Assembly (NCBI GenBank): GCA_951799445.1
Contig: CATOGU010000041.1
Span: forward strand, 310,001 to 374,000
Direction of reading: 5' to 3'
Length of the DNA: 64,000 bases
From: Pseudisothecium myosuroides
Lineage: Eukaryota; Streptophyta; Bryopsida; Hypnales; Lembophyllaceae
This document shows, piece by piece, positions 24,491 through 37,429 of the stretch (position 1 is the stretch's first letter; the number at the start of each line of letters is the position of its first letter). Made by a program: the position numbers and the translations under genes. The notes beneath the pieces are model-generated. The model made no database searches and was not told where the DNA came from. It saw nothing but the letters and a program-made list of their open reading frames with translations.

Positions 24491-26226
24491 AAATGCGGTC
24501 TGGAGTTTGTGCGGTCTGGAGTTGATGGAGGCAAAAATCATTGAAAATCATTGAATTGAATATCATTGAATATCATTGAATATAATATAATTGAATGTAA
24601 TTGAATAGCATTGGACACCGATGTCAATTGATTAAATTCTTAAACAACCCACCCTCCTAATCAGTTGGACCAATTTCAAAGATAAATAAAGCTCATGGCT
24701 GCAAATTTTGGGAGCCAGGCGGTTTTCATCCTTCACCTCAATGGGATTCAATCTGGCCCTTATGAATTTCAATCTGCCCATTCTTGGCTTCCCAATGGGA
24801 TATCAGGCTTCAATTTTTTGACTGAACAGAGTCGGCCTATGTTGCTTTTGCATAGACGTGTTCCAGCTCATGCAGTTAGTATAACCTGCATACGGATACT
24901 TTTCTAATAACTTACTAAAGATTTATTTAGCTAGAGTGGACAAGTTCATTTATGAACTTACGCACAAAAAAGTGGAATTGCTTCTAGTATTTCAAATTTA
25001 GAAATTGGAATTGAGTACTCGTTCATTATACTTAAGGGATTTTGAACTAGTTTGTAAATTAGTTACTAATTAATTCGGAAAGTAGGGGTGTTCACCCTAA
25101 AATCCATAGATTTAGTTTTATTACTATATATTTCAAGTAATTCCACTACAATTTCAACTACACCATTATACTTATTTGTTTTCTTAGAACTTGATTTGTT
25201 ATGTACTTGAATTATTTTTTATAAATTTCCAATTCATGTACATGGGAAACTTTGAATTATTTCATTTACATTAGCGCTTTCAAAGTTAAAATGGATAATC
25301 CTCTTCAATTAGCAATATTAGTACAAGGATGAAATTTTGATTGCCCCATAACGATTGGTCTCCTCTACATGAACTAATATAAAAAGAGCCATGCATGGTT
25401 GATTAGACGTCATGATTTTTCGCAAAACTAGTGAGCACAACTAATTGTATTTGACAGTATGGCAAAAATTTCATGAATTTGTTTAAATTTCATACTCAGT
25501 TACCAAAAATGAAATAAAATAGTGTATACAAATATTGTAGGACTGAACTGCTTATTTGAAAGACCAAGTCAATTTACCCCTAACCTTGACCTTTCAAATA
25601 TCCCATAACATTTGGTACTTCAAACATGAGCAACTATAAGAGGACTTACGAAGGATGTTGAGACATACTAGAAGACCATGGGGACTGCCTACCACAATTG
25701 ATTGTGATTGGAAGTTCCCACTGGTCTTCTGGTATTTTGTTTCAATTTCATTTAAGAGTATGTAGTTGTCCAAATTTTGTTGAAGCCCTGCCTTCATGAA
25801 ATTAAAAATAGATTCCAATATGTTCCAATTCAATTTCTAAATTCCATTGACGGAATTGCTAAATTTTTTTTATAAAATATCATGAAATTCGTAAATAGCC
25901 TTCATTAAATCATCTTTATGAAAATAAATTGTGAAACTAAATTCAAATGTGTTCTTCATTATTTGTGGCCTATACATGCCAAATTTCAAAACGCGAATTT
26001 AAATCAAATATGCCAATTCTTTAGGATAGCCAAATCTACTAAATAAAATTTAATAGCCATAGAATCGAACATAGTGCTCCTACATCACAAGGTTAGCAAA
26101 ATACTTAAACATACTAAAACACACCCCAAACACATTAAAATCCTCAATGTAGAAAGCCCATACATATTAAGCAAAAAGTTTAGGGAATCAACTCCAGACC
26201 GTGCAAACTCCAGACCACGCAAAATG
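24491..26226. mobile_element. 1.7-kb DNA element with about 36-bp inverted ends
   Basis: The left end has GCGGTCTGGAGTTTGTGC then GGTCTGGAGTTGAT (24495-24526). The right end (26188-26221) is its complement with a few changes, so each terminus contains two tandem GGTCTGGAGTT words. Nothing between them codes for a transposase; there is a simple ATTGAAT-rich patch at 24535-24610. Likely a non-autonomous class II element of unknown superfamily. Confidence 0.55.
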
Positions 26227-26383
26227 ATGGTTACTCTATAAATTCATTTTTCAAGGCAAGTTGGCTACATGCTTTCAAAAGTTTCAACCCATTTGGAGTT
26301 GTACAACATATAGGAAAAAATATTAAGTAGAAAGAACTACAAAATGATTCAAAATACCAAATTGTGAATGATTTATTTAATGC

Positions 26384-26419
26384 CCCTGTTGTAAAGGGTG
26401 ACACTCCCTTTACAACGGG
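26384..26419. repeat. hairpin CCCTGTTGTAAAGGG
   Basis: Arms 26384-26398 and 26406-26419 (CCCTTTACAACGGG) flank a 7-nt loop. It stands at the left edge of a more GC-rich, possibly transcribed region. Confidence 0.4.
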
Positions 26420-29400
26420 AACTTCGGTGCTGCGCGGGGAACAAAGCCACGCGGGGAACGTCGGGGAACTACCCTTGAGCCGACGAAACTTGGCATGAGG
26501 AATTTAGCACTGGCGTTGTGTTTTTGTGAATGGCGGAGAGGGCTCGCATTGTCTTGGAGAGATGCTGCTAAGAGAATGCTAGAATTTGACGACTTCAAGT
26601 GCATTTCGTTCAAGTAAGTGTTCTTGCAATTTTGGTGTGAAGTTTGCGTTTAGGTTGAGAGACTAACGTTGAGATTTTCTAATGATTTTGGATTTGAGAC
26701 GTGCTACTAGAGAGTGCCTGCGGAATCTTTTGCCTACTTTGCGATTGTAACCTTAGGGTAAACATGATATTTAGGTTTCAGGTATTTAGGGTAGACAGGG
26801 TGTGGAGCAGATCTGAGTGGAGCAGATCGAGGAAGCTCCATTTTCATGAAAGGCGTGACATGCGGTTGTACCATTCGAGCTACTCATTTTGGTAGTTCTT
26901 GGGATGCCTCTGTTTCTTTTAATTAGTAGTGTTAAGTTTGGCTCTTTTTCACCTCGACAACGGTTTCTTCGTTTTTTCCTCATTGCAAAGATCGGTGCAG
27001 GGTTCAATTTAGAGTGGAGTGGATGTAATTTGAAAGTGCCTTAGTGTGAACATTTATTTTCTCATGCTAAGTTAGCTCTTGTGCATGAAACTTTTTCCGG
27101 CTCTTGCATGCTTCTTTCTTTAGTTTTGTTGTATCCCAATCATTTTGATGGGGTTGAGATATCAATGCATTGTTTTTCAATGGTTTAGGATTCTCTGGTT
27201 GCAGTTCGGGAGCGATGAAAGCACTGTTGATTCATCGATATCTTTATGATGTTTTACTAGCTATTTTTTCCGTAGATGCTACGAATAGTTGAAAATATGA
27301 TCTTGTATATGTTTTTGTGATTATACATATTAGAGTTGGGTCCTACACCTTAGGGTTTTAGTGTCTAGGTTTTGTTTCTCTCATTTTGAAGGTATATTGC
27401 GTTCCAAGGTGGGAGCCATGGAGGAGGTGGCGGACAACAATTTTGATGAAGGTTTGCACCTGCCTGCCTTGTTGGGATTCTCTGTTCTTCATGTTCCACT
27501 TGCTTCATGTTCCTCAAATTCTTTCAAGTACTGGCTTTCTCTATTTTGGTGAGCTTTAGGGCAGGTATTAATCATCAATTATACTAAGAGCTTGGATTGA
27601 TCTCACATGTACTCCTACATCGACCTCATGTTTAGACTTGTTCTTGCATAGTTTTTTTATTCCTAACGACCTGTTGGTAAGGATGTGCGATGGGGCGAAA
27701 TGCTTTGAGATAGGATACAACCTCATCAATGATGTCGGTTTTGTGCTTTGAGAGAGGGTTCAAGCTCATCAAAGATGTTGGTTTTGGGCCTCGAGATAGG
27801 GTTTGATATCAACAGTGTTGTTGGTTTTGTGCTTCAAGATAGAGTTCACTATCAGCAGTGATGTTGGTTTTGTGCTTTGAGATAGGGTTTTTAGCTCATC
27901 AATGATGTTAGATTTGTACCAGGTTGCATCATTTACACTACATCCACCGATCTCTCATATTTCAACAGTTTCTGCTCCAGAGACGCACAAATCAACAGCA
28001 AGAAGGCGACGCGTTCTTCAGCTTGTTATCAGAATGTCGTTGCAAACTTCAATGCAATATTGTGGGCGACTCCCCTACGATCCCCTCCCTCCCGGCTCTC
28101 TGATTTTGAACTCGTCAATTGATTGAAGTTAAGTGATTCCAAGGGTTAGGTGTTGTACTAGGTGGCAAGAGGGCCCCATTCATTTATGACTCTTGCTCAA
28201 GAGTAGTTGTTGTTGCGTGCGGGGTGGCAAACTGCGATCTTCCAAAACTTGCAGGCTGTGGATCATCGCCAAATCGCCATGGCTCCATGAGTCCGAGATG
28301 AAGCTAAGCTGCGTTGCTCGATCTCAAGTCGACGCAGCTCTTCAGTGCATGTAGGATCTTAGTAAGTAACGTAACGTACAGCAAGTGGCGACTCAATAGC
28401 TAGGATCGTTTCCTCAACATACTTCACTTCTTCCACCTATGGATTCCTGTATGTTTCAGTTCTTTGATCTCATTGCGACACTACTTGCAGCTTTTCACCA
28501 ATGGAATGTGTGTGGGTCTCGAGTTCTACATATTATTGATTTACAATGATTTGTTGTAGCAATCCACTTTATAAGTTGTCTGAAATTCATGATCCTGCAC
28601 GCAAACTTATTTAACGGCGGAAGCGCTCAGATTAGGGTTTCGCCCTTGTAGTCCTGCAGAATGTCCCGATTGGCGAAGCTTCTCTAGCGCAAGCAATTTT
28701 TTGTGTGGCGATTCATATGGCATGGTTCCAGTATTAGAAGGAGCAGATGGAGGTGGAATTTTTGGATCCATTCAAATATGATGCCTTTACGAGAAGGATC
28801 TTTGGATATTCCAAAAATCGATATGGAGTGTTTGGTTCAACCTTTCAAGGTCTATGCATCTATCTAGAGGATAGAGCAAATACTTACTCTGGTGCATTCG
28901 GTAAGTAGTAGTAAGCGTGCTATGGAAGAGACCGGGCGGATTGTGGAGAAGAAGGGAGAACGTCTTGAGAGGTTAGCGACAAATTGTGTCGACGAGTGCT
29001 TTTTGCAACAAATTACTCAATGCTTCTTGCAACATGTATGTCTTTCAAACTATGTCATGGGTTTAACTGAGATAGAGTATTTGAGGTCAATTATTGAATT
29101 TTGGCAATTGTATTGAATAGACAATACTGTTGTTGCTGTTGTACACCGGTTGTGGTGGATTCCGGACACATATTGATGCTTTTGATTATTCAATCTAACT
29201 TGGAATTGGGGTTTGGCATGCAGATGCCCGGAAGTAGGTGGACCTTGACATCAAAGCAAGATTTGTCAGTGTATTGGTGGAGGTACGTTGCATACACTGA
29301 TTCCTTGAAGAGTACCGACTCTTCACGGAATTGTAGAGAGTCGAAGTGGATAGGAGGTTTTGAGAGTTTGCCGATGGCTTGTTTGATTGAATCACCATGG

Positions 29401-30640
29401 CTCTATTTGTGTCGGCTGGAGTGAATGCACTATCAGATGCGGAGAAGGTTGACTTGGATGCTATCGATGCCATTAAGGAATGCACTATCATTGAATTCAA
29501 GGTATGAAGTTTTGAATTGTATTTCTTGTCAACTCTAGGATTTCATTTTTGCACACAAATTTCAATTTGCTCTTCAATTCAGCTTTTAGTTGTCCTCCTT
29601 ATGCAGGACAAATTGGCCTGCTGGAAGCTTCTCTAAACTATATATTTTGAGAGAGTGAGTTGGAACTACAACATCAGGGGGTGTTATCTCGGCTTGAACA
29701 TTTTAGGGCATTTGGTATGTGCTTATGAATCTTGGAATTGTGCATGTGATTAGGTGTCTGGAATTGGGGTTTGGAATTGTCAGGCTTAGGATTGAAATAC
29801 TGACAATCAGTGCACAGCAGTTCAGGTTTAAGGCTCCTGTTAGCCTCACATGGAATTTCAAAGCCTCCCCACCATGCTGCTAGATTGCAAAAACGATTGC
29901 TCTGGCAATTGTATCCACACTTTCACAAGAGCAAAGACTTGTGTGACGTATTTGTGCCCGTTCAAATTTCATGTTGCATTGCTTAGAAATTCACTCCTAG
30001 AGCTACTCCTAGAGAATTAAACCAGCATCATCTCAAAGTTGTTAATACGATTGGACTTAATCCGTGTTTGGAGTACGCAGAATCACGTTTGGCGGTTTTC
30101 AAGATTAGGGCTACATTTTTTTTTTGGCACTGGGGCGTCAGGGGATGCGAGATGATAGAATTTTTTGATGTCAGAATCGATCTCCTATTGCGTTTTTGTC
30201 GACTTCAGAAGCAAATTGCAAATACTCTTCTGCCAGGCAAAACGATTGCTTTTCCTCGATTTTTTAGGCCATCTTGTTCTTTAGCCAAGTCTTTCGGTCA
30301 CTTTTGCAAAATGAAAATCTTTCAGGCGTCGGCATCAAGTGCCAAATGGTGTATCACTTTACCAACTCGCATCGCTCTGGATTTTAGATTTTGCAAGAAG
30401 TAATGAAGGACAAGAATTGGACTCCGCTGATGGTTGGAGACCAAACAAATTTTTGATCGATCGGCTAACAAAGGATGCGATGAAGCTGTTACACGATGGC
30501 AATTACCCTAAGACCTCTAGTCGGATGGATTACTATTTACACCAATTGTGTGTAATTTCTTGGATATTATGTTGGTTAAAGATTAGAATTGCTGATGAAT
30601 GTTGTGATTTAGAATTCAATTTTGGATAGCAGTTTTAGCA
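26420..30640 (+). other. possible decayed or non-coding gene, candidate exons only
   Basis: Isolated segments look like exons with splice sites. At 27418-27451 an ATG opens MEEVADNNFDE and ends at a GT donor. At 28747-28900 an ATG after GAGCAG opens MEVEFLDPFKYDAF and ends G|GTAAG. At 29397-29501 an ATG opens MALFVSAGVNALSDAEK and ends AAG|GTATG. At about 30345-30629 an open frame contains NEGQELDSADGWRPNKF. I cannot join them into one frame or name a family. They could be remains of a captured gene or an untranslated transcript. Confidence 0.25.
27701..27909. repeat. 43-bp minisatellite, about 4.9 copies
   Basis: Units begin TGCTTTGAGATAGG or a close variant and end GATGTTGGTTTTG, with exactly 43 bp between unit starts from 27701. 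Divergence between units is moderate. Confidence 0.75.
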
Positions 30641-33600
30641 CTACCTTGTGTAATGAGGGAATAGAACACTTATACTCTACGTATGAGGCTTAACATCTCA
30701 TGGGCATCAAATTGTGAAATGTATTTGACAAATTTCAGTACTTATGGTTCTTGACAATTATCCACCCTCTTCCATTGCTCACTTAGTGAAAATACTACTG
30801 CAAATAATTTGTCAAAGGTTGTTACTAAATTTAGACACCTTGGTGGTGTATTTGCAGATTTGTATCACGAAGATATTGAAACTCAATACGCATGCCATCT
30901 TTTCTTGAATGTGGTTGTTACATTTAACTTTGTTGAATGCCTCATTAGACTGTGTCTCTTTTTAAATGTGAAAACTTTCAAGGCTAGAGCGGGAGACCTT
31001 CATGGCCATAGAAGTAGTAAAATGTAGAGGGTGGCATTGATACAAGTAGTTTACTGCGGCAGGGAATGATAGCAAGGCTGACCGCAAATCGTTTTGATAC
31101 CAAATAGAAGATGAATTGCAAGTCAATTTTTTTTGATGTCAATGTCAATGCTCAAAGATTGATCCAAGGGTATTAAGGAATTCATTAGGCAATCCCTTAT
31201 GGGGAATTTTCACCCTTGTACCCAACCCCTTCATTATTTCAGGAAAACACTATAATTTTAGTAGAAGGTGGAGACAAGGAATATATTTCATGTGCCCCTA
31301 AATTTAAGACATTTGGCCCTACAAGTCAAAAGTGATGGCCAAATATAAACCCTTTTTTTGTAACTAGGCAGTTTGGGCACCAAACATGAAAAATCCCTTT
31401 TTCTCAAAAACCAAAATTTGAAATTGGTTTCCTTCATTTATACATGCATGAAAAGCTTTGAGTCATTCTATTTTGATCAATGAGTCAAAAGTTATAAGGA
31501 GTTTTTATTTGTGGGTAGTTACGGATTTTCTATTCTAAAATAAACTTTGACATCCTTTATTTTTCTCAATTTTCAATATTTTTTTCAATGCCAAAATCCT
31601 TTGCAATAGAAGCACCCTACTTGATCTCAACAATGAATCCACGGAAGCACCATTGATTTGGACCATTGTACATATGAATGTCCCCTTCTAAAATATAGTT
31701 GCCCTGTATTCTAAAGGCAAAAAAAAAGATTTGAGCATTCAAATATTAATATCTTGCAATCTACACAATGGAAAAGTCTACATTTTTTGAATGAAGTACA
31801 TCTCACACATAGGGGGGGGAGCCAACGGCCCTAAATTTGCACCATTGGTGTGGTTACTATTGCTTCATACTAACCCTTGAGAGAGTTCTTTATTTTGAAA
31901 TTAAAAAATACGGCATTTGTTTCAGATTCCAATACAATTCTTGAAGGATATAAAAACATTTTCAATGATTTTATAATTCTTCTTTTTCTAAAGCTAGTTT
32001 TTAGCCCACAAAATTGATCATCAGATTCTAAAATTGTTGTAATCTGAAAATCCAATAGTCAATATTTTTCAAAATTATTTCTATGTATACTAGGTAATAT
32101 AGTCTTTATTTTTGTACAATTCTAATTAAAAGTTTAAAACACATCGACGTGAAAAAAGTATCAAAAAGGCAAAATTTCATTGAAAAATATTGGCTAAATC
32201 CAATTGAGAAATGATTGAGTGTTCAGTTTTTGGTGAATTTTTTGAGAATGGAAAAGGCATTGTTGGCCATTACTTCACATTCTCAGATATTTTTTACACC
32301 TCAAAATGATTTGGAAAAAATTACGCACCAATATTATGATGATATGCATATGTGGAACAAAAATTCAAAACTTCCTCACTTTTGAGCATTCCGATTTCAA
32401 CATTTGGATTTCAGCATACATACCAACTAAACCCTATCCAAACATCTTTCATCACTCTTGTCAATGGTGGCATTTTCTCAAAAAATATGTGATTTTGTTG
32501 ATCTATTTTTTATATGAAAGCTAAACAAATCTTGGTTCATTTCAATGGTGGAGATAATCAAAATTATTCCACACAAATGAGGAATTATGCTTGTTACAAG
32601 AGCTAGTTAAGAGTTGAAGGACTACTCTAAAACACCCCCGGTTCTTTAGGGGTTAACAAAGACAATGGCACAAAACATGTTGAATTTTGTAGATGATTTT
32701 CCTAGGACCTACACGTCTTGTTAGGATACTTGAGCATAGTTTTAGTGAATATTGTTGCCAATTTCCTTATGGTAGTATTGACTATCCTATAACAAAAAAT
32801 TCTTAGTTTGTAGCTCCCTGTTATACTATATTTTGTCTATTTCTTGTTATTTGCTCTTGATGTAAATTTCATCCATAAAAATGATGTTTTTTGAACTATT
32901 TTGAATTCAACTAATGAAATGAGGCTCATTAAAGATAATTTAAGTTCTAACTAGAAATTTTATAAAATTTGCGAATTTGGGTATTTTAAAGCAATATGAA
33001 TTCTAGGGCTTAAAGCTTATGAACCCTAAATATAAACCATGATTTTTTTATTTTTTTATTTTAGAGTGACACACGAAATTTGGTTTGACCATGATGTTGT
33101 GCACTATAATATACATCAACACCCTAATTTTGGTTTTTTTATCATAATATTTATATAATATGAATTTTCTTCATTTTTTTACACATTAACACCAACTTAA
33201 ATTCTTCCCAAAAAAGATGAAAACTCTTGACTTGAAGTAAATGGATAACTCCTTATTTTGAAAAATAAGAATGAAGTTTTTTCATTCATATCTAATTGCA
33301 ACAAAATAGCACCGGAAGAAATGGATATGGAGGCTTTATATCAATGACTAGGGACCCTTTAAACACACCCTAATCTCCTAAATCTATGGCTACCACATCT
33401 TGATATGTTTTTGAATCCAATGGAATTTTTCTAATGGTTCATTTACATGCCCCAAGCATATCATTTATACCTTAAATCCTAATTTTTTTAAAATTTTAAA
33501 GACTCTAAATCCAAAGAAAAAATTGAATATTGTAACTATGCTTTTGGACGCCCTTTCTTGCAATGACCCACCTTGAATCACTATTTTAAGAACTTAAATT

Positions 33601-34363
33601 TGAAATTGGTTTTCCAAGATTCATGTATATACAAAAAACTTTATATCATTCCATTTTGATCAGCGAGTTTTAAGTTATGAAGAGTTCTTGTTTTGGAGTA
33701 GTTATAGATTTTAAACTCTAAAATAACATTTGATGTTGTTTACTTAACTCTATTTCCAATATTTTTTGAAAAAAAATAGAAATATACGATGTAGATTGTT
33801 TATTATTGTATCTAAATCATTTGGATTGTCAATTTTTCAACTCCATGATAAGAATTTTGATAATTTAGATGTAAAGCACCCCAAATATATCCAATAACCA
33901 AGGGCTTCAACATCCATCCTAAACCATTTTGATCAATGTACCTCTCACTTTCAAACTTTTCAAATTGGATCCACAATCGCCAAGTCAACCCTCTCGACTC
34001 TAAAGTCAAAGTTGCCATATCTCACAAACTGTGAAATTTTATGGCTATTTATTTATGCCATTGAATTTGTAGACCTCCAAAATAGGGGGGGAGGTCCAAT
34101 ATTAAAAAGCTATAAATAAGATGTCAAAAAGCCATATGATATCCTTGTAACCCACCTTCTGAAGTACAGTTGCCTTATTTTCCAAAAGCTGAACTTTAGG
34201 GGTTAACCAAGGTACATCTACTTTTGGGATGCTCATTTGGTCCAAAGTCGAAGACATTGACAGCATCCTCTTCTGCCAACGGTGGCCCTAAAACCGTCGC
34301 TGAGGCTAGTGCAGATCTGACTCGATTTATGGAGCGCCGCACCTTCGGAGGATGTTTTATTCT
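30641..34363. other. AT-rich gene-free stretch with a dispersed direct repeat
   Basis: No gene is visible. Two diverged copies of a segment of about 170 bp lie at 31423-31590 and 33598-33765; both begin TTTGAAATTGGTTT and contain CATTCTATTTTGATCA or CATTCCATTTTGATCA. Each is followed by a CTTTAGGGGTTAA end (TTAA at 32653-32656 and 34203-34206), so two related TTAA elements are probably present, without clear left ends. Confidence 0.5.
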
Positions 34364-35080
34364 CTATCCTCGTGATGATGAAGGTGCCTCAACATTTTGA
34401 ACCTGAACTTCCACGGGGGTGACGGGCTGCTCCCTGACTCGTGTTGTCCTTGAGACTCGTGTGCCATCGGAATCTTCATCCTCCTCCGATTCGTCAGTGG
34501 GAACTTCAAGAGTCTCTTTGTTTCGAGGATCACTTCGAATAGGTCCAAGTCCGCCCTCTGGAAATTTCAGAATCCCTCTTGGGATTAATCCAATTTCTGG
34601 ACGTTCGACGTACGGACTTTCTTTTATCGTGCTCCAGTCCACCTCCTTTTTCAATGCCACCTCAGCATACGCTCCTCTGGCAATGCATAGAGTAACCTCG
34701 TTCCTCTCTACGAAAGGGGTTTTGTAGAGGACTTGCCACACTTCCACGCACCTTTGAACGAAAGTTGGACTTTCACAATATTTCAAGTTTGCCTTATTGG
34801 TGCGCCGGTTGTAATGATGGCGCCATGCCGAAAAAAACTTCCCGATGTGGCACCATTCAATGTAATCTTTGCAGGTTTGCATTGTCCACGGCTCGGTCTC
34901 CTCTTCCCACCCTTTAAAAGCGAGGTGGTCTGGGCTGTTCAACACGTGCCATCGCTTGCGATGAACAGTACCCCTGCGCTTCCGCCCCTTATCTAAAAGA
35001 GCCTTTCTGGCTACACCAGGAGTGACAACTGCAGTGTGCAGGATAGGTAGTGATCCGCCGCTACTTCCCCCGGTGGCCAT
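34364..35080 (-). CDS. unidentified 238-residue protein, possibly ORF1/gag-like
   Basis: One uninterrupted frame from ATG to stop. The N-terminal two thirds look globular, with several Trp and Cys (for example KRWHVLNSPDHLAFKGWEEE and WCHIGKFFSAWRHHYNRRT). The C-terminal third is disordered: an acidic DESEEDEDSDG run near residue 200 followed by Arg/Val-rich sequence and SSSRG at the end. No catalytic motif is visible. The layout of a globular part plus an acidic low-complexity tail resembles the three proteins at 37-43 kb, but I see no clear sequence match. Bounded on its 5' side by a minisatellite. It could be a mobile-element protein or a lineage-specific gene. Confidence 0.5.
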   Translation of the reverse strand: MATGGSSGGSLPILHTAVVTPGVARKALLDKGRKRRGTVHRKRWHVLNSPDHLAFKGWEEETEPWTMQTCKDYIEWCHIGKFFSAWRHHYNRRTNKANLKYCESPTFVQRCVEVWQVLYKTPFVERNEVTLCIARGAYAEVALKKEVDWSTIKESPYVERPEIGLIPRGILKFPEGGLGPIRSDPRNKETLEVPTDESEEDEDSDGTRVSRTTRVREQPVTPVEVQVQNVEAPSSSRG

Positions 35081-35309
35081 TGGAATTGTCGGTGTTGAGA
35101 ACTCGCGGTAACAAAGGGTTGGATGAATCCAAGAAGAAATAAATATTCAACAAGAAGGTAACGCATGCACCCAATTACGGATACAAGACCGAAAGCCTCA
35201 AAGGAGAATGAAGGTGGGAGAAATGGCATGGGCAAGTGAACTTATAGGCGGGGCGAGCACGGGTGAATTAGAATTGGACAGGCGCGTGCGACTCTAGCGA
35301 CCGCGCATA

Positions 35310-35725
35310 CGGCGACTTCGGGTACAGATTCTGGGCGACTCCGTGTCCGCCAGGGCGACCTCGGGTCCCAGTAGGCGACTTCGGGTACAGATTCTGGGCG
35401 ACTCCGTGTTCGCATGGGCGACCTCGGGTCCCAGTAAGCGACTTCGGGTGCACTTGGGCGACCTCGGGTACCCAGTAGGCGAATGCGGGTCCCTCATATG
35501 GCAACCTCGGGTCCATTGGAGGCGACTACGGATTCCAGTGGGCGACTTCGGGTCAACCCTGCCCACCCGCGGTCGCTCGCCCCTACCCGCGGTCGACTAC
35601 CTGCAAGCTCCCACCCGCGGTCGCCTAATCCGCGGTCGCCATATCCGCAGTCGCCCACCCGCGGTCCCCTTACCCGAAGTCGCCTGTATCCGAGGGCGCC
35701 CACATCCGAGGTCGCGCTGTACCCG
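35310..35725. repeat. minisatellite, core GGCGACYTCGGGT, orientation flips at about 35560
   Basis: From 35315 to about 35550 the core GGCGAC(T/C)TCGGGT recurs roughly ten times in direct orientation, with spacers such as CCCAGTA and ACAGATTCTG. From about 35572 the complement, ACCCG(C/A)GGTCGCC, recurs roughly ten times. The two halves therefore form a large imperfect inverted array. All long frames across it are repeat translations. Confidence 0.8.
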
Positions 35726-36516
35726 AAGTCGCCACACACGCATGCGCCCCAAATTCTGCCACGCGAGCGCCACATGGCATCCAGGTGGCGTAGGTAAAAG
35801 GGTATTTACCTTTTCGGAAAGTCAAAGGTAAAGTTGACTCTACTAGACGTCGCGGGAGCTCTACTGGACGTCGCGTGACGTCGAGTTGTCGCGATGTCGC
35901 GGTGTCGGGGAAGACAACCCTGGACACACCTTCCGGAGTTTAACTTCTACTGCGGAGGAACTGGTCGGTCCTGCTCTACTCTTGCGAAGCTGAGGCATGG
36001 ACACTAGCTGTGCTAACCGGATTTCTCACAGAGACTACCTTTCTCTCTCTCCTAGCCGCACGTCCCGTTTCCTCACTTCTCTCTTCCGATCTCAACCGGA
36101 ATACCTCTAACCCTGCAACACACACTAAAGCGCTGCGCACCCTAACACCCTAACACGCACACAAAACAAGAAAACAAAGCGCTGGGGAGGAGGCTTATAT
36201 ATGTGCAGACAAAACGCTTTCCAGCAAACAAAGTTTGAAAAAGAGTGGCAACTGGAGTGGTCGACCTATTTATAGTCTGCTTTGTCATCATGACCTAATC
36301 TGTTCCTGACCTAATCCGATCCTACTCAGATCCGTTCCAACTCTTATCCGATCTAGATCCCGATCGAATCCGGATTGTCACTACTTCCATTCCGTGATTA
36401 ATTTCCGGTTTTTCGTTACCTCCTGCTCAAATCCGGATCCCAGATTACGGTTTCCGTTCCAAGATTTAGATAACTTACCAAAAACCAAAAATTCGCACTG
36501 CGACAATTGGCCTTCT
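35726..36516. other. gene-free stretch
   Basis: It contains GACGTCGCG words (35840-35910) and, from about 36300, the start of a domain rich in CCGGA/TCCGG words. No gene. Confidence 0.5.
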
Positions 36517-36861
36517 ATGACTTTTGAGTATCACATTGGTAGATCTATATTATATGTCAATATCAAATACAACAGAAGCAATATGGTATTGAAGGATGTA
36601 TATGAGCCAATTGATCAATATGAACAGGTCACTATGGTGACAGAGCACTATGAACTGGATGACTATAGAGGAGAAGTTGAAGTTGGCTTGACTTGGTCAT
36701 TGTACAATGTGAGACAAGAACTCAGTATTCAAATTGAATCACTTCTTTCAGATTCTTATCAAATGCACATTATTAGTGATAGACCACCAATAAAGGTCAA
36801 TACTAGAAATAAAAAGAACTATACTATTGATTATGTACTTGTGAAAGCCAAAAGAGGCTGA
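36517..36861 (+). CDS. hypothetical protein, 114 residues
   Basis: The frame starts at an ATG and runs to TGA. Content is tyrosine, aspartate and glutamate rich (for example EHYELDDYRGEVEV), ending KAKRG. Its AT-rich third positions and lack of CCGGA words differ from the flanks. No family recognised. It might be a captured gene piece or the remnant of an inserted element. Confidence 0.35.
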   Translation: MTFEYHIGRSILYVNIKYNRSNMVLKDVYEPIDQYEQVTMVTEHYELDDYRGEVEVGLTWSLYNVRQELSIQIESLLSDSYQMHIISDRPPIKVNTRNKKNYTIDYVLVKAKRG

Positions 36862-37429
36862 GAGGGGGGGCAAAAGCCTCCCTTCACATTAAAAAATTAC
36901 GAGTGTGAGTCCCGGAAGAAGGGGGGAACTGTATAGTTCCACCTCCCACCACCGATGTTGTGGGAGCACAAAAACTCATAAGGAAGAGATGTAGCTTAGA
37001 AATAGGGTAGGAGTTAGTCAAAAATTTCAAAATTTGGTGTAAGATATAGGGAATTAGATCCGGATACTGATAAATACCGGATAATCAGATTCCGAGGTTC
37101 CCGATTCGTTAAAACAGGTTTTTTCGGGAGAAGAAACGGATCTTAAATCCGGGTTTAACCGGAACGGAACGAGCTATGGAACAGGTATCCGACCTACGAC
37201 CCTAGGGAACCATTACGGGAACGGACCTCTTTCCGTTCGCCAACGGGAACGGTTGGCAGCTCAATGAGTACTTAAGCTCTCGCCAAATCTAATCTTTCTC
37301 ATTCTCACTATGCTGATCATCTTGCGCACTTAGCTGAGAGAAAGAGTGGTGAGTTAGAGATCGCAACAGGGAGAAAAGGGTGAGGTCGGTGACGATTGCA
37401 CCGGATCTAGTTGTCTGTGTCGGTGAACT

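Noticed and set aside
35343..35831. Long frames of 90-162 codons on both strands
   Set aside because: They are translations of the GGCGACYTCGGGT minisatellite.
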